A program made the translations under genes and the position numbers. A DNA stretch of 64,000 bases from Glutamicibacter nicotianae (lineage in GTDB: Bacteria; Actinomycetota; Actinomycetes; Actinomycetales; Micrococcaceae). Under the pieces are notes generated by a model. The model was not told where the DNA came from and did not search any database. It worked only from the letters and a program-made list of their open reading frames with translations. Positions 51,526-60,742 of the stretch are shown piece after piece (the stretch's first letter is position 1; every line of letters starts with the position of its first letter). The stretch is taken from assembly GCF_006539525.1 (NCBI RefSeq), contig NZ_BJNE01000008.1, positions 1 to 64,000 of the forward strand, given 5' to 3'.

Positions 51526-52719
51526 TTACGAGTTCATTGTCGGATCGATAACCTGCATGATGCGGTTCAGATCATCGACCGAAGCGAACTCGATACTGAC
51601 CTTGCCCTTGCGGCTGCCAAGTTGAATCTTGACGTTAGTGTCCAAGCGGTCCGCAAGCGATGTCGCCAAGAAGTCCAAACGCTCATTACGCTGGGTCTCG
51701 CGCGCCTTCTTGGCTGGCTTGCGCGGCTTATCATCGCTCAGGGCAACTGCCTCTTCAGTCGCCCGCACAGACAGACCCTCGTTGATGATCCGCTGGGCCA
51801 ACTGTTCAATGACTTCGTTGTTGGACAGTCCAAGCAAGGCCCGTGCATGGCCGGCCGAGAGAACCCCCGCTGCAACGCGACGTTGAACGAGAGGAGGGAG
51901 CTTCATCAAACGGATCGTGTTGGAAATCTGCGAACGTGACCGGCCAATTCGTTCGGAAAGCACTTCCTGCGTGCAGTTGAACTCTTCTAAAAGCTGTTGG
52001 TAAGCAGCAGCCTCTTCCAGCGGATTGAGCTGCGAGCGGTGCAAGTTCTCGAGCAGCGCATCGCGTAACAAATCGGTGTCTTGCGTGTCCCTAATGATCG
52101 CCGGGATGGTCGCCAGGCCAGCGGCCTGCGTTGCTCGCCAACGACGTTCACCCATGACCAGTTCGTATGGGGCGTCATCCTTCTCGCGCGAAGGACGGAC
52201 AACAATAGGCTGAAGCAGTCCAATTTCACGGATGGAATGGATGAGCTCATCCATGTGCTCTTGGTCGAAGTTGGTTCGCGGTTGCTTGCGATTCGGGTGG
52301 ATGAGCTTGACGTCGAGTTCAGCGAACTGCGCTCCAGGAACTTCAACTAGATCCGAAGAGTCTGGGGCGTCAGGCTTCGGCTGACTCTTCTTAGGTGCTG
52401 ACTTCTCGGCCGATGCATCATCCTCGCGCACAGGAGAACTCTTCGTCCCAAGAGTTGTGTTCAAGCCAGGCATCGTAGCTCGAGCACGCTTTGCCGGCTT
52501 AGCAGCAGTAGTTGGTGTCTTCGGCGTTGAGGACTTGCGTCCCGGTTCGAAGAACATATCGACTGGACGTGCTGCCCGTGGCCTCGATGCTTCTGCGACT
52601 GGCTCCGCGGGCGATGTTTCACGTGAAACATCCTGCTTCTCCTCTGGAGCTGCGGTCGCCGGCGAGCTGGAAATGAGGGCACCTAGTCCCCTGCCCAAGC
52701 CCCGCTTCTTGTCTGCCAT
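51526..52719 (-). CDS. parB: Chromosome-partitioning protein ParB
   Basis: About 397 residues. The N-terminus [13 protein letters not shown] is the ParA-interacting segment; a disordered linker follows. The CTPase/N-domain has [18 protein letters not shown] and [14 protein letters not shown] (GERRxRA box), then the HTH parS-binding domain with [22 protein letters not shown], and a C-terminal dimerisation domain. It loads on parS and spreads as a CTP-dependent clamp. ATG 52719 gives MADKKRG; ATG 52740 adds seven residues. Codons for DVSRET hold a parS site inside the gene. Confidence 0.96.
   Translation of the reverse strand: MADKKRGLGRGLGALISSSPATAAPEEKQDVSRETSPAEPVAEASRPRAARPVDMFFEPGRKSSTPKTPTTAAKPAKRARATMPGLNTTLGTKSSPVREDDASAEKSAPKKSQPKPDAPDSSDLVEVPGAQFAELDVKLIHPNRKQPRTNFDQEHMDELIHSIREIGLLQPIVVRPSREKDDAPYELVMGERRWRATQAAGLATIPAIIRDTQDTDLLRDALLENLHRSQLNPLEEAAAYQQLLEEFNCTQEVLSERIGRSRSQISNTIRLMKLPPLVQRRVAAGVLSAGHARALLGLSNNEVIEQLAQRIINEGLSVRATEEAVALSDDKPRKPAKKARETQRNERLDFLATSLADRLDTNVKIQLGSRKGKVSIEFASVDDLNRIMQVIDPTMNS
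52615..52630. other. parS site 6 (inside parB)
   Basis: Perfect 16-bp parS within the parB coding sequence, in the disordered linker; it encodes VSRET. Confidence 0.92.
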
Positions 52720-52913
52720 GTTTTTCGCACGCCCTTTCATCCGAAATTTCAGCCCGAGACTAGTCTACTGTTTATTGGCATCGAACCGGGGATGCGCACA
52801 GTGCGTCACCCACGGCTTTCGCAATGAGTGTTAGCTATCAGCCGCGGTGTCACGTCTGAAACAAACTAAAACCTAAGGTAAACGACTCTAGGGGGAAATG
52901 CCCTTCTACGGGC

Positions 52914-53837
52914 CTACGCGCCCCGCTCAGCCATCTCTAGGGCTGCTTCGGAGTACGACAGGGCGCCGGTCGAGTTCGGGTCATAGGTAATAACGGTTTG
53001 CTGATAGCTCGGAGCTTCAGAAATTCGCACCGAACGCGGAATGACAGCCTTGAGCACCTGCTCCGGGAAGTGCTCCCGAACTTCGTTAGCTACCTGTGCA
53101 GCAAGATTAGTGCGACCGTCATACATGGTCAGCAAAATCGTCGAGACTGTCAGCTTGGAGTTCAGGTGCTTCTGGATCATCTCGATGTTCTTCAGCAGCT
53201 GACTCAGACCTTCCAGCGCGTAGTACTCGCACTGGATAGGGATGAGAACCTCACGAGCGGCAACGAAGGCATTGACGGTCAACAGGCCCAAGCTCGGTGG
53301 ACAGTCGATGAAGACATAGTCCAGGCGAGGCAGTCCCTCGCGCTGGCGAGTCCGAGCGTAGTCGTCCAAGGCGCGCTGCAGGCGCTGTTCGCGAGCTACC
53401 AGAGAAACCAATTCGATCTCTGCACCAGCCAAGTGAATCGTCGCAGGAGCGACCTGCAAGGTTGGCAGGTCTGGGCATGTAGCTACGACATCAGACAATG
53501 GAAGGTCGTTGATTAGCACATCGTAAATGCTGTCCACCTCAGCATGATGCTCGATACCCAGCGCGGTTGAAGCGTTGCCCTGCGGATCGATGTCGATCAC
53601 CAGGACGTTCAGTCCCCCCTTGGCCAGAGCGGCTGCAAGGTTTACGGTGGTCGTCGTCTTGCCGACGCCGCCCTTCTGGTTGGAAATCGTGAAATAGCGG
53701 GTCTTCTCGGGCGTTGGCACCTTACGGGCCTCCAAAGCTTCGCGACGACGATGTTCACTAGCTATTTGAGTAGCCAGGGGCGAGGACGAGTCGTTGAAAT
53801 CAAACGCGCTATCCGATGAATCCTTAGTCTTAGACAA
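52914..53837 (-). CDS. parA: Chromosome-partitioning ATPase ParA
   Basis: A 307-residue ParA with the deviant Walker A KGGVGKTTTTVNLA, Walker B-like DYVFIDCPPSLGLL and IPIQCEYYALEGL. It binds nucleoid DNA as an ATP dimer and pulls ParB-parS. The start is TTG 53837 because AGGAGGAG lies 9 nt upstream; the frame is open to 53915, but that extension would encode the parS site (NVSRET), so it is more likely non-coding. parB follows on the same strand after a 194-nt gap. Confidence 0.95.
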   Translation of the reverse strand: MSKTKDSSDSAFDFNDSSSPLATQIASEHRRREALEARKVPTPEKTRYFTISNQKGGVGKTTTTVNLAAALAKGGLNVLVIDIDPQGNASTALGIEHHAEVDSIYDVLINDLPLSDVVATCPDLPTLQVAPATIHLAGAEIELVSLVAREQRLQRALDDYARTRQREGLPRLDYVFIDCPPSLGLLTVNAFVAAREVLIPIQCEYYALEGLSQLLKNIEMIQKHLNSKLTVSTILLTMYDGRTNLAAQVANEVREHFPEQVLKAVIPRSVRISEAPSYQQTVITYDPNSTGALSYSEAALEMAERGA

Positions 53838-53894
53838 AGGTAAAACTCCTCCTCGTGAAGTGGTGCGCCTAATACTCATAGCGTGCACCGATAA

Positions 53895-53910
53895 TGTTTC
53901 ACGTGAAACA
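53895..53910. other. parS site 7 (upstream of parA)
   Basis: Perfect 16-bp parS in the leader or promoter of parA, 58 bp before the start codon. ParB binding here could repress parA. Confidence 0.92.
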
Positions 53911-53934
53911 TTCAAAACAAGTCATGCAGATTGC

Positions 53935-53977
53935 GAAATGGCTTCATCCTCGGATGCACGAGGATAAAAGCCATTTC
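53935..53977 (-). terminator. Hairpin between rsmG and parA
   Basis: GAAATGGCTT and AAGCCATTTC arms enclose a second stem ATCCTCG/CGAGGAT. It lies 37 nt behind the rsmG stop and probably ends the operon upstream of parA. Confidence 0.75.
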
Positions 53978-54013
53978 ACTTCTATAACTATTTAACAGAC
54001 TATCGCGTCAACC

Positions 54014-54655
54014 TTAGCCAACCTTGATGCGAACCACCGTTGTTGGTTCTGCAAGGATGGTTTCGCCCACAGTAAGCACTTCGGTTTCCTTGCCACCGAG
54101 TTTGCGGATGGCCTTAGTTGCCTTGGCGATTTCCTCGGCAGCCGAGCGCCCCTTGATCGCAATCAGCTCACCTTGACCGTGCAGCAGTGGAATGGTCAGT
54201 CCGGCCAAGTTGGTCAATGCGGATACGGCGCGGGCCGTGACATAGCGTGCGTTGACCACGTCAACCATCTGCTCTGCACGGCCACGCATTACGGTGACGT
54301 TGGTCAGACCCAGATCCTCAATTACCTCGGAAAGCCAGATGCAGCGGCGCTCCAGTGGCTCAATCAGAGTCAGCTTGAGGTCCGGGCGGGCAATTGCCAA
54401 GCAAAGCCCTGGAAGGCCTGCGCCGGAGCCTACGTCGGCTACCTCGGCACCCTTGTCCATAACCTCTTCGATCACTGCGCAGTTGAGCACGTGGCGGGAC
54501 CACAGACGGGGTACTTCGCGCGGACCCAACAGCCCGCGTTCAATGCCAGAGGTCGCCAGATGCTCTACATAGCGCTTGGCAAGATCCAAGCGGTCACCGA
54601 AAATCTTCTCGGCAGCCACGGTCTCTTCTGCAGTAAGGCTGAGGTCCTCAGTCAT
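54014..54655 (-). CDS. rsmG: 16S rRNA (guanine-527-N7) methyltransferase RsmG
   Basis: A 213-residue RsmG/GidB. The SAM motif is VADVGSGAGLPGLCLAIARP, followed by LIEPLERRCIWLSEVI and the catalytic-region VMRGRAEQM and TARAVSALTNLAG. It methylates G527 of 16S rRNA; loss is known to give low-level streptomycin resistance. Its place between jag and parA is standard. Confidence 0.96.
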   Translation of the reverse strand: MTEDLSLTAEETVAAEKIFGDRLDLAKRYVEHLATSGIERGLLGPREVPRLWSRHVLNCAVIEEVMDKGAEVADVGSGAGLPGLCLAIARPDLKLTLIEPLERRCIWLSEVIEDLGLTNVTVMRGRAEQMVDVVNARYVTARAVSALTNLAGLTIPLLHGQGELIAIKGRSAAEEIAKATKAIRKLGGKETEVLTVGETILAEPTTVVRIKVG

Positions 54656-54701
54656 TGTCGTTGGTCCTTAGGTCGATCAGCGCGCGGACGCGTGATGGTT
54701 C

Positions 54702-55229
54702 TTAGCTGTCCAGTACCGAGATGACGATATGGCGTCGGGTCGATTCGCCCTCGGATTCCGAGTGCAGTCCAGCATCTGCGATGACGTCGTGCACGAGCTT
54801 GCGCTCGTAGGCGCTCATCGGATCCAGATGGACCTTCTCGCCAGTTTCGCGGACCGAGGCAATGGCGTCCTCAGCAATCTTGCGCAGCAGATCTGCACGC
54901 TCTGCACGGTAGCCGGCAATGTCCAGGATCAGGCGCGAACGCTCACCGGTCGCAGTCAGCACCGCGAGCCGGGTGAGTTCCTGCAGCGCGTCGAGGACTT
55001 CGCCATCCTTGCCAACCAGGCTTTCCAGCGACGCGTCATCGTCCTCGGTAAGGATCGAAATGTAGGTACGTCCGCCACGGATTTCGATGTCGATGTCGCC
55101 GTCCAGATCGGCGATATCCAGAAGCTCTTCAAGGTAGTCGGCTGCGACGTCGCCTTCGTCCAGAACTTCCTGATCGTCATCGATCTGGTTTTCCAGGTCG
55201 GGCGCGTCGATATTCTCAGTTGCAGTCAT
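54702..55229 (-). CDS. jag: Jag/KhpB-type RNA-binding protein (KH and R3H domains)
   Basis: A 175-residue protein. The acidic N-terminal 40 residues are followed by a type II KH domain around LVGKDGEVLDALQELTRLAVL and an R3H domain with DPMSAYERKLVHDVIAD and ESEGESTRRHIVI. The longer Jag_N domain of Firmicutes is absent, as is usual in actinobacteria. It binds RNA and is linked to cell division and envelope proteins. It starts 2 nt behind the yidC stop. Confidence 0.92.
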   Translation of the reverse strand: MTATENIDAPDLENQIDDDQEVLDEGDVAADYLEELLDIADLDGDIDIEIRGGRTYISILTEDDDASLESLVGKDGEVLDALQELTRLAVLTATGERSRLILDIAGYRAERADLLRKIAEDAIASVRETGEKVHLDPMSAYERKLVHDVIADAGLHSESEGESTRRHIVISVLDS

Positions 55230-55231
55230 GG

Positions 55232-56206
55232 CTACTTCTTCTTTCGACGGTTCTTGCGCTGCGGCTGATGACGCTGGCCCTTGGCCCGCTGCTCCGCTGC
55301 GGCTGCTGCAGCGGCGTCAGCGTCTTCCTTCTTCATGCCTACTGGAGGCAGGCCCTTGGCGGCACGGCGGGCGTTGAGCTCGCGCTCCGCTTCCGAGCCA
55401 GGGGTTGGGTTGTTGCGGATAACCCAGAACTGCTGGCCCAGGGTCCACAGGTTCGATGCGGTCCAGTAGATCAGCACACCGATTGGGAAGTTGATGCCAC
55501 CGATGCCGAAGACCAGAGGCAGGATGTACAGCATCATCTTCTGCTGCTGCATGAATGGGCCCTGCAGGGCTTCCTGGCTCATATTCTTGGTCATCAGCTG
55601 GCGCTGGGTGAAGAACTGCGATGCGGTCATGGCAAGGATCATGACGACGGCAACGATGATGACGGCCCAGTTAATAGCGCCGGAGTTGATGGTGCCCAAG
55701 AAGGTCTCGGACAGTGGTGCACCCAGGATGGTGGAACCATCGAAGCTGCGGATGTGCTCAGCGGACAGTGCGCCGATTGAACGGCCATCATCGCTAGCGC
55801 GCGATGCTTCATTCAGTACGCGGAACAGTGCGAAGAAGAATGGCATCTGCACGAGCAGAGGCAGGCAGGAAGACAGCGGGTTGGTCTTATGCTTCTTGAA
55901 CAGCGCCTGCTGTTCCTGCACCATGGCCTGGCGCGAAAGCTGGTCGGTCTTGCCCTTGTACTTTGCCTGCAGCTTGCGAAGGTCAGGCTGCAGTGCCTGC
56001 ATCGCGCGCTGGGACTTGATCTGCTTGACGAAGACTGGGATCAGCAATGTACGGATCAGCAGCACGAGGAAGATGATCGACAGGGTCCAGGTAACACCTG
56101 AATCCGCGTTCATTCCAATCGCGGTGAACAGTTCGTGGAAGGCCCACAGAACCCACGAGACTACGTATGTAAACGGAGTCAGTATCGTGTCTAGGAAGTT
56201 GTTCAT
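55232..56206 (-). CDS. yidC: Membrane protein insertase YidC
   Basis: A 324-residue YidC of the Gram-positive five-helix type. Helix 2 holds SIIFLVLLIRTLLIPVF with the conserved groove arginine, then the coiled cytoplasmic hairpin LRKLQAKYKG, NPLSSCLPLLVQMPFFFALFRVL and a basic C-terminal tail. It inserts small membrane proteins with or without Sec. It overlaps yidD by 3 bp (ATG inside TGATGA). Confidence 0.96.
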   Translation of the reverse strand: MNNFLDTILTPFTYVVSWVLWAFHELFTAIGMNADSGVTWTLSIIFLVLLIRTLLIPVFVKQIKSQRAMQALQPDLRKLQAKYKGKTDQLSRQAMVQEQQALFKKHKTNPLSSCLPLLVQMPFFFALFRVLNEASRASDDGRSIGALSAEHIRSFDGSTILGAPLSETFLGTINSGAINWAVIIVAVVMILAMTASQFFTQRQLMTKNMSQEALQGPFMQQQKMMLYILPLVFGIGGINFPIGVLIYWTASNLWTLGQQFWVIRNNPTPGSEAERELNARRAAKGLPPVGMKKEDADAAAAAAAEQRAKGQRHQPQRKNRRKKK

Positions 56207-56583
56207 CAGTGGTCGAGCTCCTTGCGGCCGCTTTCCGCGGCGTCTTCATCGTCGGGAATCACAGGATGATTCAGAACTATGATCCTCGGCAGTTTGCCTT
56301 CTGGCCAAATCCTCGGTCCCTCAGGAACGTGGTCGACGCCTCCGTGGGACCACGGATTACACCGGAGGATCCGCCAAGTGATCAAGCCGGCGCCTTTGAC
56401 AACACCGTGCTGAGTCACTGCTTCGAGCCCATAGGCAGAACAGCTAGGAAAGTATCGGCATACATCGCCGTACAGCGGCGAGATGATTTTTCGGTAAGTC
56501 TTGAGCAACCCGATTACGATGTTGCGTGGGATATCGATGATGAACCACAGCAAACCGGTACGCGGAGCTGAATCCTTGCGCAT
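56206..56583 (-). CDS. yidD: Membrane protein insertion efficiency factor YidD
   Basis: A 125-residue YidD with the DUF37 core: [31 protein letters not shown] and [24 protein letters not shown]. The three cysteines are typical. The long C-terminal tail is specific to this group. It assists the YidC pathway at the membrane. It overlaps both rnpA and yidC by a few bases, so all are translationally coupled. Confidence 0.94.
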   Translation of the reverse strand: MRKDSAPRTGLLWFIIDIPRNIVIGLLKTYRKIISPLYGDVCRYFPSCSAYGLEAVTQHGVVKGAGLITWRILRCNPWSHGGVDHVPEGPRIWPEGKLPRIIVLNHPVIPDDEDAAESGRKELDH

Positions 56584-56936
56584 CAGCGCGCCTCGATCTT
56601 GCGCAAAACAGCGGAGAAGGCTGAATTGATCTGGGCGTTGAGTTCTTCCCAGGAGAGTTCGGCAGAGCCAGGAAGTGCACGGAAGACGAAATCGACATTC
56701 CCGTCCACGCGCCGAAGCTCATGGGCGATCTCTCGCATTCGTCGTTTGGTGAGATTCCTTTTAACGGCAATACCTACAGCCTTGGAAACAATGAATCCAA
56801 ACCTGTCGCCGAGGAACTCTTCGGTTACTCGGGGGCGTGCATATAGCACGACGTTCCGGCGTCCGCTTCGGACACCGGAACGTACAGTGGCTGTAAGGTC
56901 TTGCGCTAGGCGCAGTCGCTGATTCTTAGGCAACAT
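56583..56936 (-). CDS. rnpA: Ribonuclease P protein component
   Basis: A 117-residue RnpA, with [39 protein letters not shown] (the RNR signature region) and a basic surface. It binds the RNase P RNA for tRNA 5' processing. The stop TGA overlaps the yidD ATG. Confidence 0.95.
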   Translation of the reverse strand: MLPKNQRLRLAQDLTATVRSGVRSGRRNVVLYARPRVTEEFLGDRFGFIVSKAVGIAVKRNLTKRRMREIAHELRRVDGNVDFVFRALPGSAELSWEELNAQINSAFSAVLRKIEAR

Positions 56937-57000
56937 CTGTTTCGCGTTGCTCTTTAGCTGAGCTCGTTGAAATCATGCTGCCAAGAGCTGCTTCGCAAAT

Positions 57001-57138
57001 TTATGCGGACAGCTCGGCGCGACCCTTGCCGCGACGTGCCGAAAGGATGGCACGACCTGCACGGGTACGCATACGAAGGCGGAAGCCGTGCTTCTTCGAA
57101 CGACGGCGGTTGTTAGGCTGAAAAGTCCGCTTGCTCAC
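57001..57138 (-). CDS. rpmH: 50S ribosomal protein L34
   Basis: A 45-residue L34: [17 protein letters not shown], then [19 protein letters not shown]. The start is GTG 57138 with GGAG about 8 nt upstream. L34 and rnpA together begin the minus-strand block that leaves the origin. It is the gene nearest dnaA on the left. Confidence 0.96.
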   Translation of the reverse strand: MSKRTFQPNNRRRSKKHGFRLRMRTRAGRAILSARRGKGRAELSA

Positions 57139-57369
57139 GGTGACACTCCAAAACGATTTAGATGATGCGTACTACCCGTTGACCAGCTAGCTCGATAACA
57201 ACAGGATGACGCTCGTGTTTTCTTATAAAATGCGCTTTCTCGCGGGCTCTTCCAAAATGAGCAAGTCGCAAAAAGGTGCGCATAGGACTGAATAACAATA
57301 GAAAAATATGCGCCCTGGGTCAAATTGGCGCGCAACTTTAGCCCCGGCTCCCCTGCTCGGGTGCCAGCC

Positions 57370-57549
57370 TGTGAATAATCTACCTCAAAGTTGTGGATTA
57401 CGGCTGTGCATAACGAAAGAAACTTCACATATTTCCACAAAACAGCTAGTCATCTCGCGAGGAAAAACGCTTGATTTCATGGGAAAACCTGTTTTCCACA
57501 GTAATAACACCCTGATTTTCCACGCAGCTGTGCATAACTGTGTGGATGA
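57370..57549. other. oriC, left part: DnaA boxes between rpmH and dnaA
   Basis: Imperfect boxes: TGTGAATAA 57370, TGTGGATTA 57392, TGTGCATAA 57405 and 57529, TTTTCCACA 57492, TGTGGATGA 57541. The gap 57139-57654 has no gene and holds the divergent rpmH and dnaA promoters. Confidence 0.8.
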
Positions 57550-57654
57550 TGGATAGAATCAATGCAGACGTGGTCCGAAAAACGACGTTTAGGAAGCCTG
57601 GGAACGGGATTCTTGTGACCAAGATTGCATTCGAACGGAAGCGGGGCGCCCTTA

Positions 57655-59091
57655 GTGAGCAGCGACGAGACCAATAGCATTGGTAGCTCTTGGCGCCAAG
57701 TCATCCGGAAGATCGAAGATGATGACCGGGTCAAGGCGCGTTACCGCGCCTTCGTATCGCTGGCTAAACCGCAAGGTCTCATCGGCACCACGCTCTTGGT
57801 TGCGGTGCCCAATGACCTCACGCGCGATATCCTGCAGACCCAGTTGCGCGAGCCGCTGGATGACGCATTGCGGGAAGTATTCCAGGATGATATCCGCTGC
57901 GCCGTCAGCGTTGATCTCTCGCTGTCGGATGAGCTGGAAGAAGAGGAGCCTGAGGCCAAGCCTGCTGCGCCGTCCGCTCCGGCGGTTGTCGAGACTCCTG
58001 GTCCTCGCCCGCAGCCGGCACCGCAGCCGACTCCGCCATCGAACTCTCAGGAGTTCGGCCGCCTGAACCCGAAGTACATCTTCGATACCTTCGTGATCGG
58101 TTCGTCGAACCGCTTTGCCCATGCGGCAGCCGTCGCTGTTGCAGAAGCGCCGGCCAAGGCCTACAACCCGCTGTTCATCTACGGCGATTCCGGTCTGGGC
58201 AAGACCCACCTGCTGCACGCCATCGGGCACTACGCACGCCATCTCTACAAAGGCATCCGCGTGCGCTACGTGAATTCTGAAGAGTTCACCAACGATTTCA
58301 TCAACTCGATCCGCGACGACGAGGGTGCAAGCTTCAAGCAGACGTACCGCAACGTCGATATTCTGCTCATTGACGACATCCAGTTCTTGGCCAACAAGGA
58401 TGCTACCCAGGAAGAGTTCTTCCACACCTTCAATGCGCTGCATAACCACAACAAGCAGGTGGTCATCACCTCGGATCTGCCTCCCAAGCAGCTGCAGGGC
58501 TTCGAAGATCGCATGCGTTCGCGCTTCGAGTGGGGCCTGCTGACCGATATCCAGCCGCCAGAGCTCGAGACCCGTATCGCAATTCTGCGTAAGAAGGCGG
58601 ACGCCGAGAACCTTTCGGCGCCAAGCGACGTCATGGAGTACATCGCTTCACGCATTTCCACGAACATCCGCGAGCTCGAAGGTGCGCTGATCCGCGTCAC
58701 CGCTTTCGCGTCGCTGAATAACCAGCCGGTGGACCTGGCCTTGGCCGAAACCGTGCTCAAGGACTTGATCAGCGAAGACGGCGCACAAGAAATTACGCCG
58801 TCGACCATCATCAAGCAGACCGCCGAGTACTTCGGGCTGAGCATTGATGAGCTGAACAGCAAATCCCGTACTCGTACTTTGGTCACGGCACGCCAGATCG
58901 CCATGTACTTGCTGCGTGAGCTGACCGACATGTCATTGCCGAAGATTGGTGCAGAACTTGGCGGCCGCGACCACACCACCGTAATTCATGCCGATCGCAA
59001 GATCCGCGAACTGATGGCTGAGCGTCGAGCGATATTCAATCAGGTCACCGAGCTGACAAACAGAATTAAGCAGAGCCAGCGGGAGCACTGA
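57655..59091 (+). CDS. dnaA: Chromosomal replication initiator DnaA
   Basis: A 478-residue DnaA. Domain I covers residues 1-95, followed by a proline/glutamate-rich domain II. The AAA+ domain starts NPKYIFDTFVIGSSNRFAHAAA with Walker A GDSGLGKTHLL and Walker B IDDIQFL. The C-terminal box-binding domain has LPKIGAELGGRDHTTVIHADRKI. It opens oriC at DnaA boxes. GTG 57655 is chosen; TTG 57625 in the same frame would add ten residues and neither has a strong ribosome site. Confidence 0.97.
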   Translation: MSSDETNSIGSSWRQVIRKIEDDDRVKARYRAFVSLAKPQGLIGTTLLVAVPNDLTRDILQTQLREPLDDALREVFQDDIRCAVSVDLSLSDELEEEEPEAKPAAPSAPAVVETPGPRPQPAPQPTPPSNSQEFGRLNPKYIFDTFVIGSSNRFAHAAAVAVAEAPAKAYNPLFIYGDSGLGKTHLLHAIGHYARHLYKGIRVRYVNSEEFTNDFINSIRDDEGASFKQTYRNVDILLIDDIQFLANKDATQEEFFHTFNALHNHNKQVVITSDLPPKQLQGFEDRMRSRFEWGLLTDIQPPELETRIAILRKKADAENLSAPSDVMEYIASRISTNIRELEGALIRVTAFASLNNQPVDLALAETVLKDLISEDGAQEITPSTIIKQTAEYFGLSIDELNSKSRTRTLVTARQIAMYLLRELTDMSLPKIGAELGGRDHTTVIHADRKIRELMAERRAIFNQVTELTNRIKQSQREH

Positions 59092-59108
59092 AGCAGAGAA
59101 ATCACAGG

Positions 59109-59342
59109 TGTGGATAAAACTGTGGATGATCTGGTGAAGGATTGCGGATAAGTTCACGAACCATGTGGACGTTAAAAATCGTGAAACTGAGTATCAACAA
59201 GTTGATGAAACCGAGTCTCACGTTCAACCACAGATTGTTCACATGCACAATTGCCGGAAGATCTAGGGTAATGGGCCTTATCCACAGTATCCACAAGGGT
59301 TATTAACACTTCTCCTTTAAATCCTTAATCCTCCAAATAACG
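59109..59342. other. oriC, right part: DnaA boxes and AT-rich stretch between dnaA and dnaN
   Basis: Perfect boxes TGTGGATAA at 59109-59117 and TTATCCACA at 59278-59286; near matches at 59121, 59143, 59164, 59235 and 59287. An AT-rich stretch follows at 59298-59342 and suits the unwinding element. The 59092-59557 gap holds no gene. Confidence 0.88.
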
Positions 59343-59557
59343 AGTCCACTGTTCACCCTCGAGCCAAAACTTGTGCAGAACAGATTTTTTGTTGCATCGT
59401 CCACACTTCGTTCACTGAGCTGACGTTGCGCTATCAGGGCGTGGCAAGATTAGATGGATAGAACGTGCAACTACCTGCTCTATGCTTAAGAACTTGGCGA
59501 GGGAACTACCTTCTTGGCCTGACTTAAGACTTATGGGTTCCGAAAGGCGGATTTTTC

Positions 59558-60685
59558 GTGAAGTTCAGCGTTGAAAAGGATGTATTGGCGGACGCCGTAT
59601 CCTGGACTGCCCGGTCCCTGGCGCAGCGACCACCATCACCTGTTTTGGCAGGCATCCTCATCACGACCCACGAAGGCCTTGTTCGCCTCGAGGGATTCGA
59701 CTATGAGATTTCCTCGCATATCGAGATCCCTGCAGATATTTCCGAGCAGGGCTCGATCCTGGTATCCGGCAAGCTCTTGGCAGAAATTACCCGCTCTCTG
59801 CCCAACTCCACCGTCACCCTGGAAACCGATGGCTCGAAGATCTCGCTGACCTGCGGCCGTTCACGATTCCACTTGGCCACCATGCCAGTAGACGAATACC
59901 CAACCCTGCCTGAACTCCCAGCTATCGCCGGCACCATCGATGGCCAGGCATTCTCCGAAGCTGTTTCGCAGGTTATTGTCGCCGCTTCCAAGGACGACAC
60001 CTTGCCGGTACTCACCGGCATCAAGGTTGAGATCGAAAATGATCTGATCACCTTCTTGGCCACGGACCGCTACCGTCTGGCTCTGCGTGAACTCAACTGG
60101 ACCCCGATCCAGGCAGAAATCTCGACGTCCTTCCTGATCAAGGCGAAGACGCTCAGCGAAGTTGCCAAGACTCTCTCGAGCTCCGGCGAACTGAAGCTTG
60201 CCATGAGCGAGAACGGTGAGATGGTTGGCTTCGAAAGCTCCAACCGCCGGACCACCTCGCTGCTGATCAACGGCGAATACCCGAAGATCCGCTCGCTGTT
60301 CCCGAGCGATACGCCAATTCATGCAACCGTCCGAACCAGCGAGCTGATGGAGGCTGTACGCCGCGTATCGGTAGTCGCCGAACGCAATACCCCAGTTCGC
60401 ATGGCCTTCACCGATGGCCAGCTGACCTTGGATGCTGGCACCGGCGAAGACGCGCAGGCTGAAGAAGCCATCGTCGCCTCGCTTCGCGGCGAAGACATCG
60501 TGGTTGCCTTCAACCCGACTTTCCTGTCCGAGGGCCTGAACTCCTTCAACACCGATTTCGTGCGCTTCTCCTTCACCAGTGCACCGAAGCCGGCCATGCT
60601 GACCGGACAGAAAAAGCTGGATGAGGAAGACCAGGACCAGTATCGCTACCTCGTGATGCCGGTTCGATTGCCAAACTCGAACTAA
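59558..60685 (+). CDS. dnaN: DNA polymerase III beta subunit (sliding clamp)
   Basis: A 375-residue clamp with three repeats of the clamp fold: FSVEKDVLADAVSWTARSL, DGQAFSEAVSQVIVAASKDDTLPVLTGI and TPIHATVRTSELMEAVRRVSVVAERNTPVRMAF, ending YLVMPVRLPN. It dimerises around DNA and tethers the polymerase. GTG 59558 has GAAAGGCGG about 8 nt upstream. Confidence 0.97.
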   Translation: MKFSVEKDVLADAVSWTARSLAQRPPSPVLAGILITTHEGLVRLEGFDYEISSHIEIPADISEQGSILVSGKLLAEITRSLPNSTVTLETDGSKISLTCGRSRFHLATMPVDEYPTLPELPAIAGTIDGQAFSEAVSQVIVAASKDDTLPVLTGIKVEIENDLITFLATDRYRLALRELNWTPIQAEISTSFLIKAKTLSEVAKTLSSSGELKLAMSENGEMVGFESSNRRTTSLLINGEYPKIRSLFPSDTPIHATVRTSELMEAVRRVSVVAERNTPVRMAFTDGQLTLDAGTGEDAQAEEAIVASLRGEDIVVAFNPTFLSEGLNSFNTDFVRFSFTSAPKPAMLTGQKKLDEEDQDQYRYLVMPVRLPNSN

Positions 60686-60742
60686 GCCAATTCGTGGTCG
60701 ATGGCTCCGGCCATCAGCCACCTCGTTTCTGTCAGGACCCCG

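Noticed and set aside
53838-53915. N-terminal extension of ParA
   Set aside because: It would encode the parS site, and a much stronger ribosome site lies before TTG 53837.
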